Positions 20,623 through 27,915 of a DNA stretch of 33,277 nucleotides are shown here, one piece after another. The stretch lies in IMG/VR virus record IMGVR_UViG_3300009597_000165, positions 1 to 33,277 of that record, one strand, 5' to 3'. Below the pieces are notes generated by a model. That model had not been told where the DNA came from. It saw nothing but the letters and a program-made list of their open reading frames with translations, and ran no database searches. Made by a program: the position numbers and the translations under genes. The stretch comes from a virus. Every line of letters begins with the position of its first letter. Position 1 is the stretch's first letter.

Positions 20623-20847
20623 ATGGCGGAGGACACAGCACGGGACGCGCTGATCAAGCGCCTGCGTGACGCGGCAATGATCGTCGACGAGGTCATGGAG
20701 GCGCTCGACGTCAGCGAGCAGGCGTGCGACAACTGCGGCGGGCGGCACTTCCTGAACCGCAAGCAGGCGAAGGCGTTCGAGAACATAGAGTCGATCCCGA
20801 CGAAGCTGCGCCGGACGGCGACGAGCCTCGAGGGGAACAACCGGTGA
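20623..20847 (+). CDS. Small helical protein with CxxC, 74 residues
   Basis: ATG 20623 with a G-rich ribosome binding site. The N-terminal half is an acidic/basic helix (RDALIKRLRDAAMIVDEVMEALD), then CDNCGG and a Lys/Ala helix. It has one CxxC only. Its stop overlaps a GTG (20844) that could give the AAA+ protein a 16-residue longer start. Confidence 0.6.
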   Translation: MAEDTARDALIKRLRDAAMIVDEVMEALDVSEQACDNCGGRHFLNRKQAKAFENIESIPTKLRRTATSLEGNNR

Positions 20848-20891
20848 GCACTATTACGCTGGCCTCGTTGCCAGCCTCGAGGGAGACGCAC

Positions 20892-22430
20892 ATGAGCATG
20901 ATCAATCTGTTTGAGGCCGCCCGACGCGTGTCGGTGCCGATCGTTGCGATCCGCACGGCCGACCAGGCGGCGACCATCGATGCTATCGCCGCGACGCAAT
21001 CGACGGAGGCGTGCAACTTCCCGGTCGTCCAGTGGGACGCGGCGCGCGGCCTGTCCGGCGTTAACCAGAAGGGCGTGAAGGCGCTCGCCGAAGCGGCGAA
21101 GGGCGACATCAAGGGCGAGGACACGATCGGGTTCGTCGAGGCGATGCTGGCCTGCCAGCTCCTTCCGAAGGGCACGGTCGTCTGCGCGCACAACGCGCAC
21201 CGGCAGATCCTGTCGACCGAGCCGATGGCGTCGGCCTCGGCGGTGCAGGCGGTCGCGAACCTGCGGGCGACGTTCAAGACGACGTTCCGGATGCTCGTCC
21301 TGCTCGGGCCGATCTTCCAGGCGCCGCCGGAGCTGGAGCACGACGTCGTGGTGCTCGACCACGCGCTGCCGACGCCAGCGGAACTCGAGACGATGGGCAA
21401 GGAACTCTACCAGGCCAGCAAGCTGAAGGCGCCGAAGGCGGACGTGCTGGCGAAGGGCGTCGACGCGGTCAGCGGTCTCTCGCTGTTCGCGGCCGAGCAG
21501 GCGTGGGCGATGTCGATGACGCCGGACGGCGTCGACCTCGCGCAGCTGTGGGAGCGGAAGCGCGTGACGATCGGGCAGACGCAGGGCCTGAGCGTCTGGC
21601 GCGGCGGCGAGCGGTTCGACGACCTCGTCGGCCTCGACGCGATCAAGGCGAAGCTGCGGCGGCGCCTCGAGTCGAGGACGCCGATCGGTGTCGTCCTGTT
21701 CCTCGACGAGATCGACAAGGTGTTCGCGAACCTCGAGCACGACACGACCGGGGTCAAGATGGATCAGTTCCGCACCTTCCTCACGGAGATGGAGAACAAC
21801 GAGTGGCGCGGGATGGTCTGCCTCGGCGTGCCCGGCGCGGGCAAGTCGGCGATCGCGAAGTCGTTCGGCAACGAGGCCGGCGTGCCGACAATCGCGCTCG
21901 ACCTCGGCGCGATGGAGTCGCAGTTCGTCGGCGCGAGCGAGGCGCTCCTGCGGCACGCGATGCAGGTCGTCAAGGCGATCGGCCGCGACCACGCCTACGT
22001 CATCGCGACGTCGAACAACGCGAGCGTGATGCGTCCGGAGCTGCAGCGCCGGTTCACGGACGGTAACTGGTTCTTCGACCTCATGAGCGACCGTGAGCGC
22101 GCGGCGGCGCTGGCGGCCTACGCGAAGAAGTACGAGCTGACGAAGGCGCAGGTGGACATTGGCGTCTCGGGCATGCCGGGCTGGACCGGCGCCGAGATCC
22201 GGAACGCCTGCCGGGACGCGTGGGACTCGGGCTGCACGCTGAAGGAGGCGTCGCAGTTCATCGTGCCGATCGCGCGGTCGCGCGCCGACGACGTGGACGC
22301 GCTGCGGCGCTACGCGCACGGCCGTCTGCTCGACTCCACGCGCGGCGGCACCTACGAGTTCGACCGGAACGACCCGGTGCTCGAGACGGCGCTGCGCGCG
22401 ATCAACCTCGAAGGCATGGCGGTGAACTGA
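20892..22430 (+). CDS. Ycf46-like AAA+ ATPase with permuted motif order
   Basis: 512 residues from ATG 20892, after GGGAG (GTG 20844 is an alternative). The N-terminal part (NFPVVQWDAARGLSG, then LPKGTVVCAHNAHRQI, VLDHALPTPAEL) follows the Ycf46 pattern of an inactive AAA-like domain. The second part is the ATPase: VLFLDEIDK, a Walker B-type motif, at about 269-276; GVPGAGKS, Walker A, at 312-319; a sensor-1-like ATSNN at 372-376; and arginine-finger-type RPELQRRF at 381-388. In ordinary AAA+ proteins Walker B follows Walker A; here it precedes it and the usual site is empty. The protein is likely an ATP-driven remodelling factor. DUF1257- and DUF2997-like genes follow, a recurrent grouping. 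Confidence 0.85.
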   Translation: MSMINLFEAARRVSVPIVAIRTADQAATIDAIAATQSTEACNFPVVQWDAARGLSGVNQKGVKALAEAAKGDIKGEDTIGFVEAMLACQLLPKGTVVCAHNAHRQILSTEPMASASAVQAVANLRATFKTTFRMLVLLGPIFQAPPELEHDVVVLDHALPTPAELETMGKELYQASKLKAPKADVLAKGVDAVSGLSLFAAEQAWAMSMTPDGVDLAQLWERKRVTIGQTQGLSVWRGGERFDDLVGLDAIKAKLRRRLESRTPIGVVLFLDEIDKVFANLEHDTTGVKMDQFRTFLTEMENNEWRGMVCLGVPGAGKSAIAKSFGNEAGVPTIALDLGAMESQFVGASEALLRHAMQVVKAIGRDHAYVIATSNNASVMRPELQRRFTDGNWFFDLMSDRERAAALAAYAKKYELTKAQVDIGVSGMPGWTGAEIRNACRDAWDSGCTLKEASQFIVPIARSRADDVDALRRYAHGRLLDSTRGGTYEFDRNDPVLETALRAINLEGMAVN

Positions 22431-22783
22431 TGCTGCACGTGAAGCGACTGACGAACCCGGACGACGGCTACGGCTACTGGGTCTTCTTCGAGACCGGCAA
22501 CATCGCGCGCCCGGTCGCGATGCTGACGGACAGCGAGATGGACGTGCTGCTCGACGACGTCGAGGCGCAGCGCGAGGAGAAGGAAAGAAAGGAAAGAAAG
22601 AATCCGGCGCTGCAGGTAGACGGCACCGTCGCGAAGCTGCGCGCAATGGCCGGGATGCGCGAAGTCGGCACCGGAATGAGAGCGGCTATCACGGCCGCCG
22701 CCAACTTACTCGAGGCGGCGGCGGCCGGCACGCCGCTCTGGACCGATCCAGGCTGGAAACCGAAGAGGGAGGACAGGGAATGA
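22430..22783 (+). CDS. Hypothetical protein with Lys/Glu-rich helix, 117 residues
   Basis: ATG 22430 overlaps the AAA+ stop (TGATG). A small beta start (MLHVKRLTNPDDGYGYWVFFE) is followed by an acidic, strongly charged helix encoded by a purine-only tract near 22580-22600, a helical middle and a basic end. Its place inside the AAA+/DUF1257 module suggests a link to it. Family unknown. Confidence 0.6.
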   Translation: MLHVKRLTNPDDGYGYWVFFETGNIARPVAMLTDSEMDVLLDDVEAQREEKERKERKNPALQVDGTVAKLRAMAGMREVGTGMRAAITAAANLLEAAAAGTPLWTDPGWKPKREDRE

Positions 22784-23253
22784 GCCACGTAACCGACGTC
22801 AAGCTGCAGATTACGGATCTCGACGCGCTCGACGAGGCCTGCCAGGCGCTCGGCCTCGAGCTGCGGCGCGACCAGAAGACCTACGCCTGGTGGGGCGCGT
22901 TCGTCGGCGACTCGAGCGCCTACGGCGAGCACCGGCCGGCGGACATGGGCAAGTGCGAGCACGCGATCAAAGTCGCGGGTACGTCGCCGCGCAACGGGTC
23001 GAGCGGCCCGTGGGAAATCGGCGTCGTCAAGGCGAAGGACGGCAATGGCTATAAGCTGTTTTTTGACACCTACGGCAGCGCCGGACGCGCACTGGCCGAC
23101 AAGGTCGGCGCGGGCGCGGACCGGCTGCGGCGCGAGTATGCCGCGGCGGTCGCGTCGAAGAAGGCGAAGAAGGAACTCGGGCGCAAGGGATTCGTGCAGA
23201 CGCGCGAGAGCCTCGCGAACGGCGGCATCCGGCTGCGCCTGCGGCGGCGGTGA
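22780..23253 (+). CDS. DUF1257 / Ycf35-like protein
   Basis: 157 residues from ATG 22780 (overlap with previous stop). The start MSHVTDVKLQITDLDALDEA and the following LGLEL match the DUF1257 (Ycf35) signature MSHFT-V-x-I-D-LxxL. A middle strand pair (EIGVVKAKDGNGYKLFFDTYG) and a basic helical end (YAAAVASKKAKKELGRKGF...NGGIRLRL) also fit. In cyanobacteria, plastids and some phages DUF1257 proteins occur near Ycf46-type ATPases and DUF2997; the molecular role is unknown. Here the same three are within 3 kb, strengthening the call. Confidence 0.75.
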   Translation: MSHVTDVKLQITDLDALDEACQALGLELRRDQKTYAWWGAFVGDSSAYGEHRPADMGKCEHAIKVAGTSPRNGSSGPWEIGVVKAKDGNGYKLFFDTYGSAGRALADKVGAGADRLRREYAAAVASKKAKKELGRKGFVQTRESLANGGIRLRLRRR

Positions 23254-23375
23254 TGCGGCTGCTGTTCATGCTTCTGCGGATCATGGGCGACATCGCGGCG
23301 ATCGGGAACGGCCGCTACGGTCGGCGGCTCGGTCGCCGCTGGATGTCGCGCTCGCTGTTCGGGAGGCGGCGGTGA
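23253..23375 (+). CDS. Tiny basic protein, 40 residues
   Basis: ATG 23253 overlaps the previous stop (TGATG). It has a hydrophobic start (MRLLFMLLRIMGDIAAIG) and an Arg-rich end. It could be a short membrane-associated peptide. It fits tightly between the DUF1257-like gene and the next frame, which overlaps its stop. Confidence 0.45.
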   Translation: MRLLFMLLRIMGDIAAIGNGRYGRRLGRRWMSRSLFGRRR

Positions 23376-23506
23376 CGTGTGCGAACGGTCCGACGCACGA
23401 GGTCGGCAGCGATCAGTCCTGCGACCTCTGCCGGCTCTGGCTCACTCGACTACGGCCGCTAGGCGCTAACGGCGGCTTCAACTGGCTATTCTTGCGGAGA
23501 AAATAA
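23372..23506 (+). CDS. Tiny Cys/His peptide, 44 residues
   Basis: GTG 23372 overlaps the previous stop, with GGGAGG upstream. It has CDLC plus an earlier Cys and His, giving a possible single zinc site, and ends with a Phe/Trp-rich tail (FNWLFLRRK). Its stop directly precedes the DUF2997-like ATG. Function unknown. Confidence 0.5.
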   Translation: MTCANGPTHEVGSDQSCDLCRLWLTRLRPLGANGGFNWLFLRRK

Positions 23507-23695
23507 ATGGAAGAGATCGTCATCGACATCTCGCCGGACGGGAACACCGTCACGGTCGAGGGCGTCGGCATCCAGGGACCGGACTGCAAGGCCTTAACTG
23601 CGGCGATCGAGAAGGCGATCGGCACCGTCGAGTCGACGAAGAAGAAGGCTGAGTACAACCGACCGCCGTTGATTCGCCGTAAGGCAGGGGCGTAA
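23507..23695 (+). CDS. DUF2997-like protein, 62 residues
   Basis: ATG 23507 follows GGAGA. The layout fits DUF2997: an opening strand EIVIDISPDGNTVTVEG, the turn GIQGPDCKAL with the conserved-type Cys, a helix AIEKAIG and a lysine-rich stretch TKKKAEY. DUF2997 proteins are of unknown role and are found next to DUF1257 and Ycf46-like AAA+ genes, as here. The short length is normal for the family. Confidence 0.7.
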   Translation: MEEIVIDISPDGNTVTVEGVGIQGPDCKALTAAIEKAIGTVESTKKKAEYNRPPLIRRKAGA

Positions 23696-23697
23696 TT

Positions 23698-24573
23698 ATG
23701 TTCAAGCTCGGGGCGATCACGGACGCGAAGGCCGCGCGCGAGGCCGCGGCCTTCAACGAGCTGCGGAAGGGCGGGACGGTCGTCGTCGTTGACGGCTACC
23801 CGTCGCGATGGGGCGCGCTGCAGCGGAACCCGCGCGTGCACATGTGGGATGAGGACCGGCTGTCGTCGTGGCCGGACCTGCCGGCGAACGCGCGGCTGAT
23901 CATGATGGGTGGCCGCGTCGGGCGCCGACTAACGATGCCGATCGAGCGGCAGGCCGAGCGGCGCGGCGTCCACATCTACCGGGTCGCGCGCATCACGGAC
24001 GCGCGCGCTCTCGTCGAGCACGCGCTCGCCGAGCAGCCGCGACTCGTCAAGGCGAAGAAGGAGGAGCAGATGACGATGATCGATGTGGACGCCGCCCAGA
24101 AGGCGGCGGAAGAACGGAAGCCGGACGTGCCGCAGTTCGAGTTCGAGGCGCTCCCGTCAACGGACCGGCGGAGAGGCGACCTGAAGGCGTTCGTCGCCGC
24201 GCACGCGGACCTCGCGATACCGCGGATGGTCGCGGTCGAGAAGCTCTGGCCGCTCGTGCACGCGCGGTTCCCGACGACGACGAAGGAGTCGGTCGGCAAC
24301 GCCATCTACACGATCAAGAAGGAGCGCGGCCTGCCGACAGGAAGGCAGGGCGTCTCGAAGAAGCGCGGACGGGTGATCTTCTCGGCGGCGAACGTCAAGC
24401 CGGCGCCGATCGTCGAGACCAGCGCGCAAGCCGCGGCGAAGGCCGGCGACGACGACGTCGCGCGGCTGCTGGTCGACGCGATCGCGTCCTGCCAGCTCGC
24501 GCTCGCCGAGCTGCACAAGGGCGAGGAGCGGGTCAAGGCCAAGGTCCGGCAGCTGCTCGAGGACCTCAAGTGA
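23698..24573 (+). CDS. Hypothetical protein with Rossmann-like N-terminus and helical C-terminus
   Basis: 291 residues from ATG 23698, 2 bases after the previous stop. Residues 1 to about 110 contain alternating strands and helices (GGTVVVVDGYPSRWG; ARLIMMGGRVGRR; GVHIYRVARI). A linker rich in Lys/Glu/Pro follows, then a helical region (KAFVAAHADLAIPRMVAVEKLWPLVHARF...VGNAIYTIKKERG) of the type used in winged-helix DNA-binding domains, and a coiled-coil C-terminus. It could be a DNA-binding regulator or replication accessory. No enzyme motif is evident. Confidence 0.6.
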   Translation: MFKLGAITDAKAAREAAAFNELRKGGTVVVVDGYPSRWGALQRNPRVHMWDEDRLSSWPDLPANARLIMMGGRVGRRLTMPIERQAERRGVHIYRVARITDARALVEHALAEQPRLVKAKKEEQMTMIDVDAAQKAAEERKPDVPQFEFEALPSTDRRRGDLKAFVAAHADLAIPRMVAVEKLWPLVHARFPTTTKESVGNAIYTIKKERGLPTGRQGVSKKRGRVIFSAANVKPAPIVETSAQAAAKAGDDDVARLLVDAIASCQLALAELHKGEERVKAKVRQLLEDLK

Positions 24574-24854
24574 ACGACGTCGACCTGCACATCCTGATCG
24601 AGCCGGACGGGAGCGTCCGGTTCATCTACAGCGACGACCTCGCGGCGGTGTTCGCGGGCGAGCCGATGGCGACGCGGCGCATGAGCCACGTCGAGCCGGC
24701 GCGGGCCTACGGCATCGACTCCGACGGGTGGGTGGCGGACCTGTCGCCGTGCGGCGGGCCGCTCCTGACCGGTCCGAACTACGAGGGGTTCGACACGCGC
24801 GACGGCGCGCTCAAGGCGGAGACGGACTGGTTGCGGAAGGAGTTCAACCTATGA
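24570..24854 (+). CDS. Conserved phage hypothetical protein, 94 residues
   Basis: GTG 24570 overlaps the previous stop. The product has a beta start (LHILIEPDGSVRFIYSDDL), the middle RRMSHVEPARAYGIDSDGWVADLSPCGGPLL and a helical end (RDGALKAETDWLRKEFNL). This layout recurs in small proteins of unrelated phages. Function unknown. Confidence 0.65.
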   Translation: MNDVDLHILIEPDGSVRFIYSDDLAAVFAGEPMATRRMSHVEPARAYGIDSDGWVADLSPCGGPLLTGPNYEGFDTRDGALKAETDWLRKEFNL

Positions 24855-25030
24855 CGCTCACGACGACGGTCCGCGTCGCACTCGACGACGCGTGGATCAA
24901 GAAACAGATCGACAAGGGACGGCGCCTCGTCGACATCGTCGACGAGTTCGAGCGCGGCGTCGACGGCGGCGTGCGCTCGAAGGAGGGCGTGATCGCCGTC
25001 ATTGTCGGACCGACAGAGCCCGGCTACTAA
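24851..25030 (+). CDS. Hypothetical small protein, 59 residues
   Basis: ATG 24851 overlaps the previous stop (ATGA). It is a small alpha/beta protein (TTTVRVALDDAWIKKQIDKG; VDIVDEFERGVDGG; VIAVIVGP). No motif recognised. It ends 19 bases before the DUF3150-like gene's ATG. Confidence 0.6.
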   Translation: MTLTTTVRVALDDAWIKKQIDKGRRLVDIVDEFERGVDGGVRSKEGVIAVIVGPTEPGY

Positions 25031-25049
25031 GCGACGAGAGGGAGAAGCG

Positions 25050-26036
25050 ATGGACGTAATGGAAACAACGATAGACGCACAGACCACGAGCCACCAGGCC
25101 TTCACGATCCTCCAGCGCAGCGTCTGCCTGACGCTGTCCTGCCACTACCTCGGGAACACCCGCCACGTCAGCCTCGACGACCTCGACCTAATGAAGGTCG
25201 ACGCGCCCGGCTCCGAGGCGACGGCGCAGGTCGAAGTCGCGACCGACAAGGAGCAGCTGCACCTGACGAAGCGGCTCGTCAACGCGAAGACGCTGCGCGC
25301 GGCCATGCGCGTAATCTGGCAGGCGAAGTCGTTCCTGCGCTCGACGGCGATTCCTGGGCACCGGATCTTCGGTGAGCGGTCCTACCTCGTGCCGCTCGCG
25401 CTCGTCGAAGACGTCGAGCGGCGGCTGCTGAACCTGCGCGCCGAACTCCTGGTCGAGGCGCAGGCCATCGCCGACCGCTGGGCGTTCATCGTCGCCGAGC
25501 AGGCTGCGTCGCTCGGCGACCTGTTCGACGCGACGCAGTACCCGACGGCTGAGGACGTCATCGCGGCGTTCGGCCTCGACTGGGACTGGGTCTCGTTCGC
25601 CGCGCCGGAGCGGCTCGAGACCGTCGACAGCGTCCTCTACGAGCAGGCGAAGGCGCGGCACGAGAACCGGATGTCCGACGCCTACGACGAGGTCGTCCTG
25701 GCGCTGCGGAGCGAGGCGCTCGGCATCATGAACGACCTCGTTAACCGGCTCACGCCTGGCGACGACGGCAAGCCGAAGGTCCTGCGCGGCACGGCGCTGC
25801 GCGACCTCGAGGGCTACCTGGCGCTGTTGCCGAAGCGCGACCTGACCGACGACGCGCCGCTCCGCGACGCGGTCGCGCGCGTCCGGTCGCTGGCCGACGG
25901 CCTCGGCATCGACGCCCTGCGGTCCGACGACGGCCTGCGGGCGCAGCTGCGGGACGAGGCCGGCAAGGCGGCGACGGCGCTGTCCGAGCTGGTTATTTCC
26001 GGACGCCGGGCGATCTCGTTCGACGGCACGTTCTAG
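25050..26036 (+). CDS. DUF3150-like protein
   Basis: 328 residues from ATG 25050, after GAGGGAGAAG. The N-terminal third is beta-rich with a Cys (LTLSCHYLG) and continues as DKEQLHLTKRLVNAKTLRAAMRVIWQAKSFLRSTAIPGHRIFGE. Next, YLVPLALVEDVERRLLNLRAELLVEAQAIADRW begins a long helical region, the general layout of DUF3150 proteins in phages, which often accompany AAA+ ATPases. The C-terminus is helical (DAVARVRSLADGLGID). The match is by pattern only, so the family is provisional. Confidence 0.5.
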   Translation: MDVMETTIDAQTTSHQAFTILQRSVCLTLSCHYLGNTRHVSLDDLDLMKVDAPGSEATAQVEVATDKEQLHLTKRLVNAKTLRAAMRVIWQAKSFLRSTAIPGHRIFGERSYLVPLALVEDVERRLLNLRAELLVEAQAIADRWAFIVAEQAASLGDLFDATQYPTAEDVIAAFGLDWDWVSFAAPERLETVDSVLYEQAKARHENRMSDAYDEVVLALRSEALGIMNDLVNRLTPGDDGKPKVLRGTALRDLEGYLALLPKRDLTDDAPLRDAVARVRSLADGLGIDALRSDDGLRAQLRDEAGKAATALSELVISGRRAISFDGTF

Positions 26037-26080
26037 CAAGGCACGGTAACGGAACAGTAGAGAGAAGGGACACGACGACG

Positions 26081-27130
26081 ATGAGAAACCTGACAGGCGA
26101 GGCATGGCTGCGCGAGCGCGGCTTCACGTTCGACTACCGGGAAGAGGTCGCGCTCTCCGAGATCGCGATCGACGACGCGGCGGTCTACCAGATCCGGCTC
26201 GGGCACGCGGTCAACCAGGATCAGCTCGGAATGTATCGGCTCGCGTTCGAGGACGGCGCTGACTTTCCGGCACCGTTCGTCTACGCCGACAACGGCCGCT
26301 ACCCGGTGCTCGACGGCATCCACCGCGTCACGGCGGCGCGCGCGGCCGGCAAGAAGACGCTCGACGCCTACGTCGTCAACGTGTCGAACGTAGACGAGAT
26401 CGACGAGATCCGGCGGCAGTTCAACATGACGAACGGCATGAACTACTCGTCGGCCGAGCGCGTCGAGCAGGCGCTGCACCTGGTCGGCAAGGGCTGGACG
26501 GCCGTCGACGCGGGCCGGGCATTCAAGGTGTCGGACTCGGTGCTGACACTGAAGCTACGGGCGCAGCGCGGCCTGAACCGCATCATTGAGGCCGGCACGA
26601 ACCTGAACCCGGCGCATGTCATGAGCCTCATGCCGACGCAGTCGCTCGCGGCCGTCGAGTCGGTTGCGCGCAACGACGTCGTCCTGAAGGTCGTCTCGAC
26701 GGTGGCGCGGCTGAAGAAGGAGGGCGCGAAGTTCGACAGCAAGTTCATCGAGACGCTCCTGCGCGACGGCCGGCGCATCTCCACCGACGCGGGCGCGAAG
26801 GCGTTCATGGAGAAGGTTGACCGCGACTACCCGCCGCGACCGGCGCGCGTGAACGGGAACGTGTCCGAGGAGCGCGCGCTCGTCTACAGGGCGCGCGTCC
26901 AGCGGCAGAAGTTCCTCACCTACGTCGACAAGAACCTGATGAACGCGCGGCTGACGAACGCCGAGCGGCGGCAGGTCGTCAAGCTGCTGCGCGAGGCGTC
27001 GGTGGAGCTGGCCGAGAAGGCGGGGAAGATTGCGAACAAGTCTAACGACGCGACTCCAGGCGCTGGTGCTGGCCGAGGTCGCCAAGGGGCCGGTGCGGCA
27101 GCGGGTGGTGATCGCGCGGCTCTCGCCTAG
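26081..27130 (+). CDS. ParB/sulfiredoxin-fold protein with HTH region
   Basis: 349 residues from ATG 26081. Residues 60-100 hold the ParB-N/Srx signature: FPAPFVYADNGRYPVLDGIHRVTAARAAG, with D78-G79-x-H81-R82 as the nucleotide-binding loop and a following YVVN strand. Residues about 110-165 contain SSAERVEQALHLVGKGWTAVDAGRAFKVSDSVLTLKLRAQ, a ParB-like HTH. It may bind DNA at specific sites, act as a CTPase switch or cut DNA. The C-terminal Gly/Ala/Arg tail (after about 335) overlaps the next gene by 101 bases and has a low-complexity look, so the real end may differ. Confidence 0.8.
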   Translation: MRNLTGEAWLRERGFTFDYREEVALSEIAIDDAAVYQIRLGHAVNQDQLGMYRLAFEDGADFPAPFVYADNGRYPVLDGIHRVTAARAAGKKTLDAYVVNVSNVDEIDEIRRQFNMTNGMNYSSAERVEQALHLVGKGWTAVDAGRAFKVSDSVLTLKLRAQRGLNRIIEAGTNLNPAHVMSLMPTQSLAAVESVARNDVVLKVVSTVARLKKEGAKFDSKFIETLLRDGRRISTDAGAKAFMEKVDRDYPPRPARVNGNVSEERALVYRARVQRQKFLTYVDKNLMNARLTNAERRQVVKLLREASVELAEKAGKIANKSNDATPGAGAGRGRQGAGAAAGGDRAALA

Positions 27131-27386
27131 CGTCCCGCCGGAGTTCGCCGTCAGGAAGTTCCTGTCAGAGGCCGGGAAGGTCGACGGCGGCCGACGGCGG
27201 CCGCGCCGTTCGCTACCTGAGCTGGAGGTGCAGGTGCGGAGCGGCCGGTCCTATCTCATCAGGTTGGCGGTCCGGGCGCTGAAGCGGGCGGGCGTGGTCG
27301 CCACGGTTGACCTTGGCGGCGGCGACCGGCTCCTGACGTTCGTCGAGCGCAGGCAGGGCGACGGCACGGTGCCGCAGCAGGCGTAG
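27030..27386 (+). CDS. Winged-helix-like protein
   Basis: 118 residues from TTG 27030 (GTG 27066 is an alternative) and overlapping the ParB-like gene. The sequence reads as a winged helix: helices LTTRLQALVLAEVAKGPV and RQRVVIARLSPSVPPEFAVRKFLSEA, a basic loop, and a second copy-like unit RSGRSYLIRLAVRALKRAGVVATVDLGGGDRLLTFVERR ending in a two-strand wing. It is probably a DNA-binding regulator. A start this deep in the upstream gene is unusual, so coupling or a shifted boundary is likely. Confidence 0.6.
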   Translation: MRTSLTTRLQALVLAEVAKGPVRQRVVIARLSPSVPPEFAVRKFLSEAGKVDGGRRRPRRSLPELEVQVRSGRSYLIRLAVRALKRAGVVATVDLGGGDRLLTFVERRQGDGTVPQQA

Positions 27387-27417
27387 GGCTGCGCAGGCGC
27401 GCAGATCGGCGGTCGGT

Positions 27418-27441
27418 CGGGACGGGCTTACCTACGTCCCG
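27418..27441 (+). terminator. Hairpin between operons, terminator-like
   Basis: CGGGACG (27418-27424) pairs with CGTCCCG (27435-27441) around a 10-base loop. No U-run follows. The 113-base gap holds no gene. The same stem sequence is used at 18948-18965. Confidence 0.45.
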
Positions 27442-27499
27442 GCCGCGCGTCGCCCTACGGGGCGCGTAGCGGCTCAGGTTCGGAAGGGAGGGTATTTAC

Positions 27500-27814
27500 G
27501 TGAAGCGTAAATCTAAGAGGGCCGGCGCCTACGTGACGTCGGTCGAGTCCGATAGTCTGTCGGGCGAGTTCTACGACATCAGCCACGTGTCTGGCGGGTT
27601 CAGGTGCGAGTGCCTGGCCTACCGGTTCGCGCGCGGCGAGGTCGGCCGGAAGCGCTGCAAGCACATCGAGGCCTACCTGCAGACCGACACGTCGGTTGCG
27701 AGCATGGCGCACGGCGACGAGCCGCGCACGGCACCGCGGCGCGCGAAGGTCGGCGACGAGACGTTCACCGTGCAGGTGCGGCGGGCGATCACGTTCGGGG
27801 CGATCGAGCTATGA
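27500..27814 (+). CDS. SWIM zinc-finger protein, 104 residues
   Basis: GTG 27500, after AAGGGAGGG. C36-x-C38 and C53-x-H55, with the sequence FRCECLAYRFARGEVGRKRCKHI, is the SWIM motif (CxC...CxH), a zinc finger that binds DNA or proteins, found in transposases, recombination factors and RecQ-linked proteins. The rest is a small beta domain. Coupled to the next two genes by overlaps. A second SWIM gene lies at 31198. Function in the phage is unknown. Confidence 0.8.
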   Translation: MKRKSKRAGAYVTSVESDSLSGEFYDISHVSGGFRCECLAYRFARGEVGRKRCKHIEAYLQTDTSVASMAHGDEPRTAPRRAKVGDETFTVQVRRAITFGAIEL

Positions 27815-27915
27815 CGACCGTGCACGACGTGCTGGCGCTGCTGCCGTGGATCGCGATCGCGCTCGCCGCGATTACAGGAACGGTTCTCGCGTTCACCGGA
27901 CGAGGCGTGAAGTGA
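27811..27915 (+). CDS. Tiny membrane protein, 34 residues
   Basis: ATG 27811 overlaps the previous stop. After a short polar start a single hydrophobic helix (VLALLPWIAIALAAITGTVLA) ends with a basic tail (FTGRGVK), giving a typical single-pass inner-membrane peptide. Small phage membrane peptides serve as holins, antiholins or exclusion factors; no more can be said. Confidence 0.6.
   Translation: MTTVHDVLALLPWIAIALAAITGTVLAFTGRGVK

Noticed and set aside
22575-22600. Purine-only repeat (GGAAAGAAA twice)
   Set aside because: Explained by a Lys/Glu-rich helix in the 117-residue protein; no sign of a separate element.
20466-22646. A 726-codon open frame on the reverse strand
   Set aside because: It mirrors the AAA+ gene and its neighbours, is dominated by Arg, Leu, Val and His, and lacks a ribosome binding site; long antisense frames are expected in high-GC genes.
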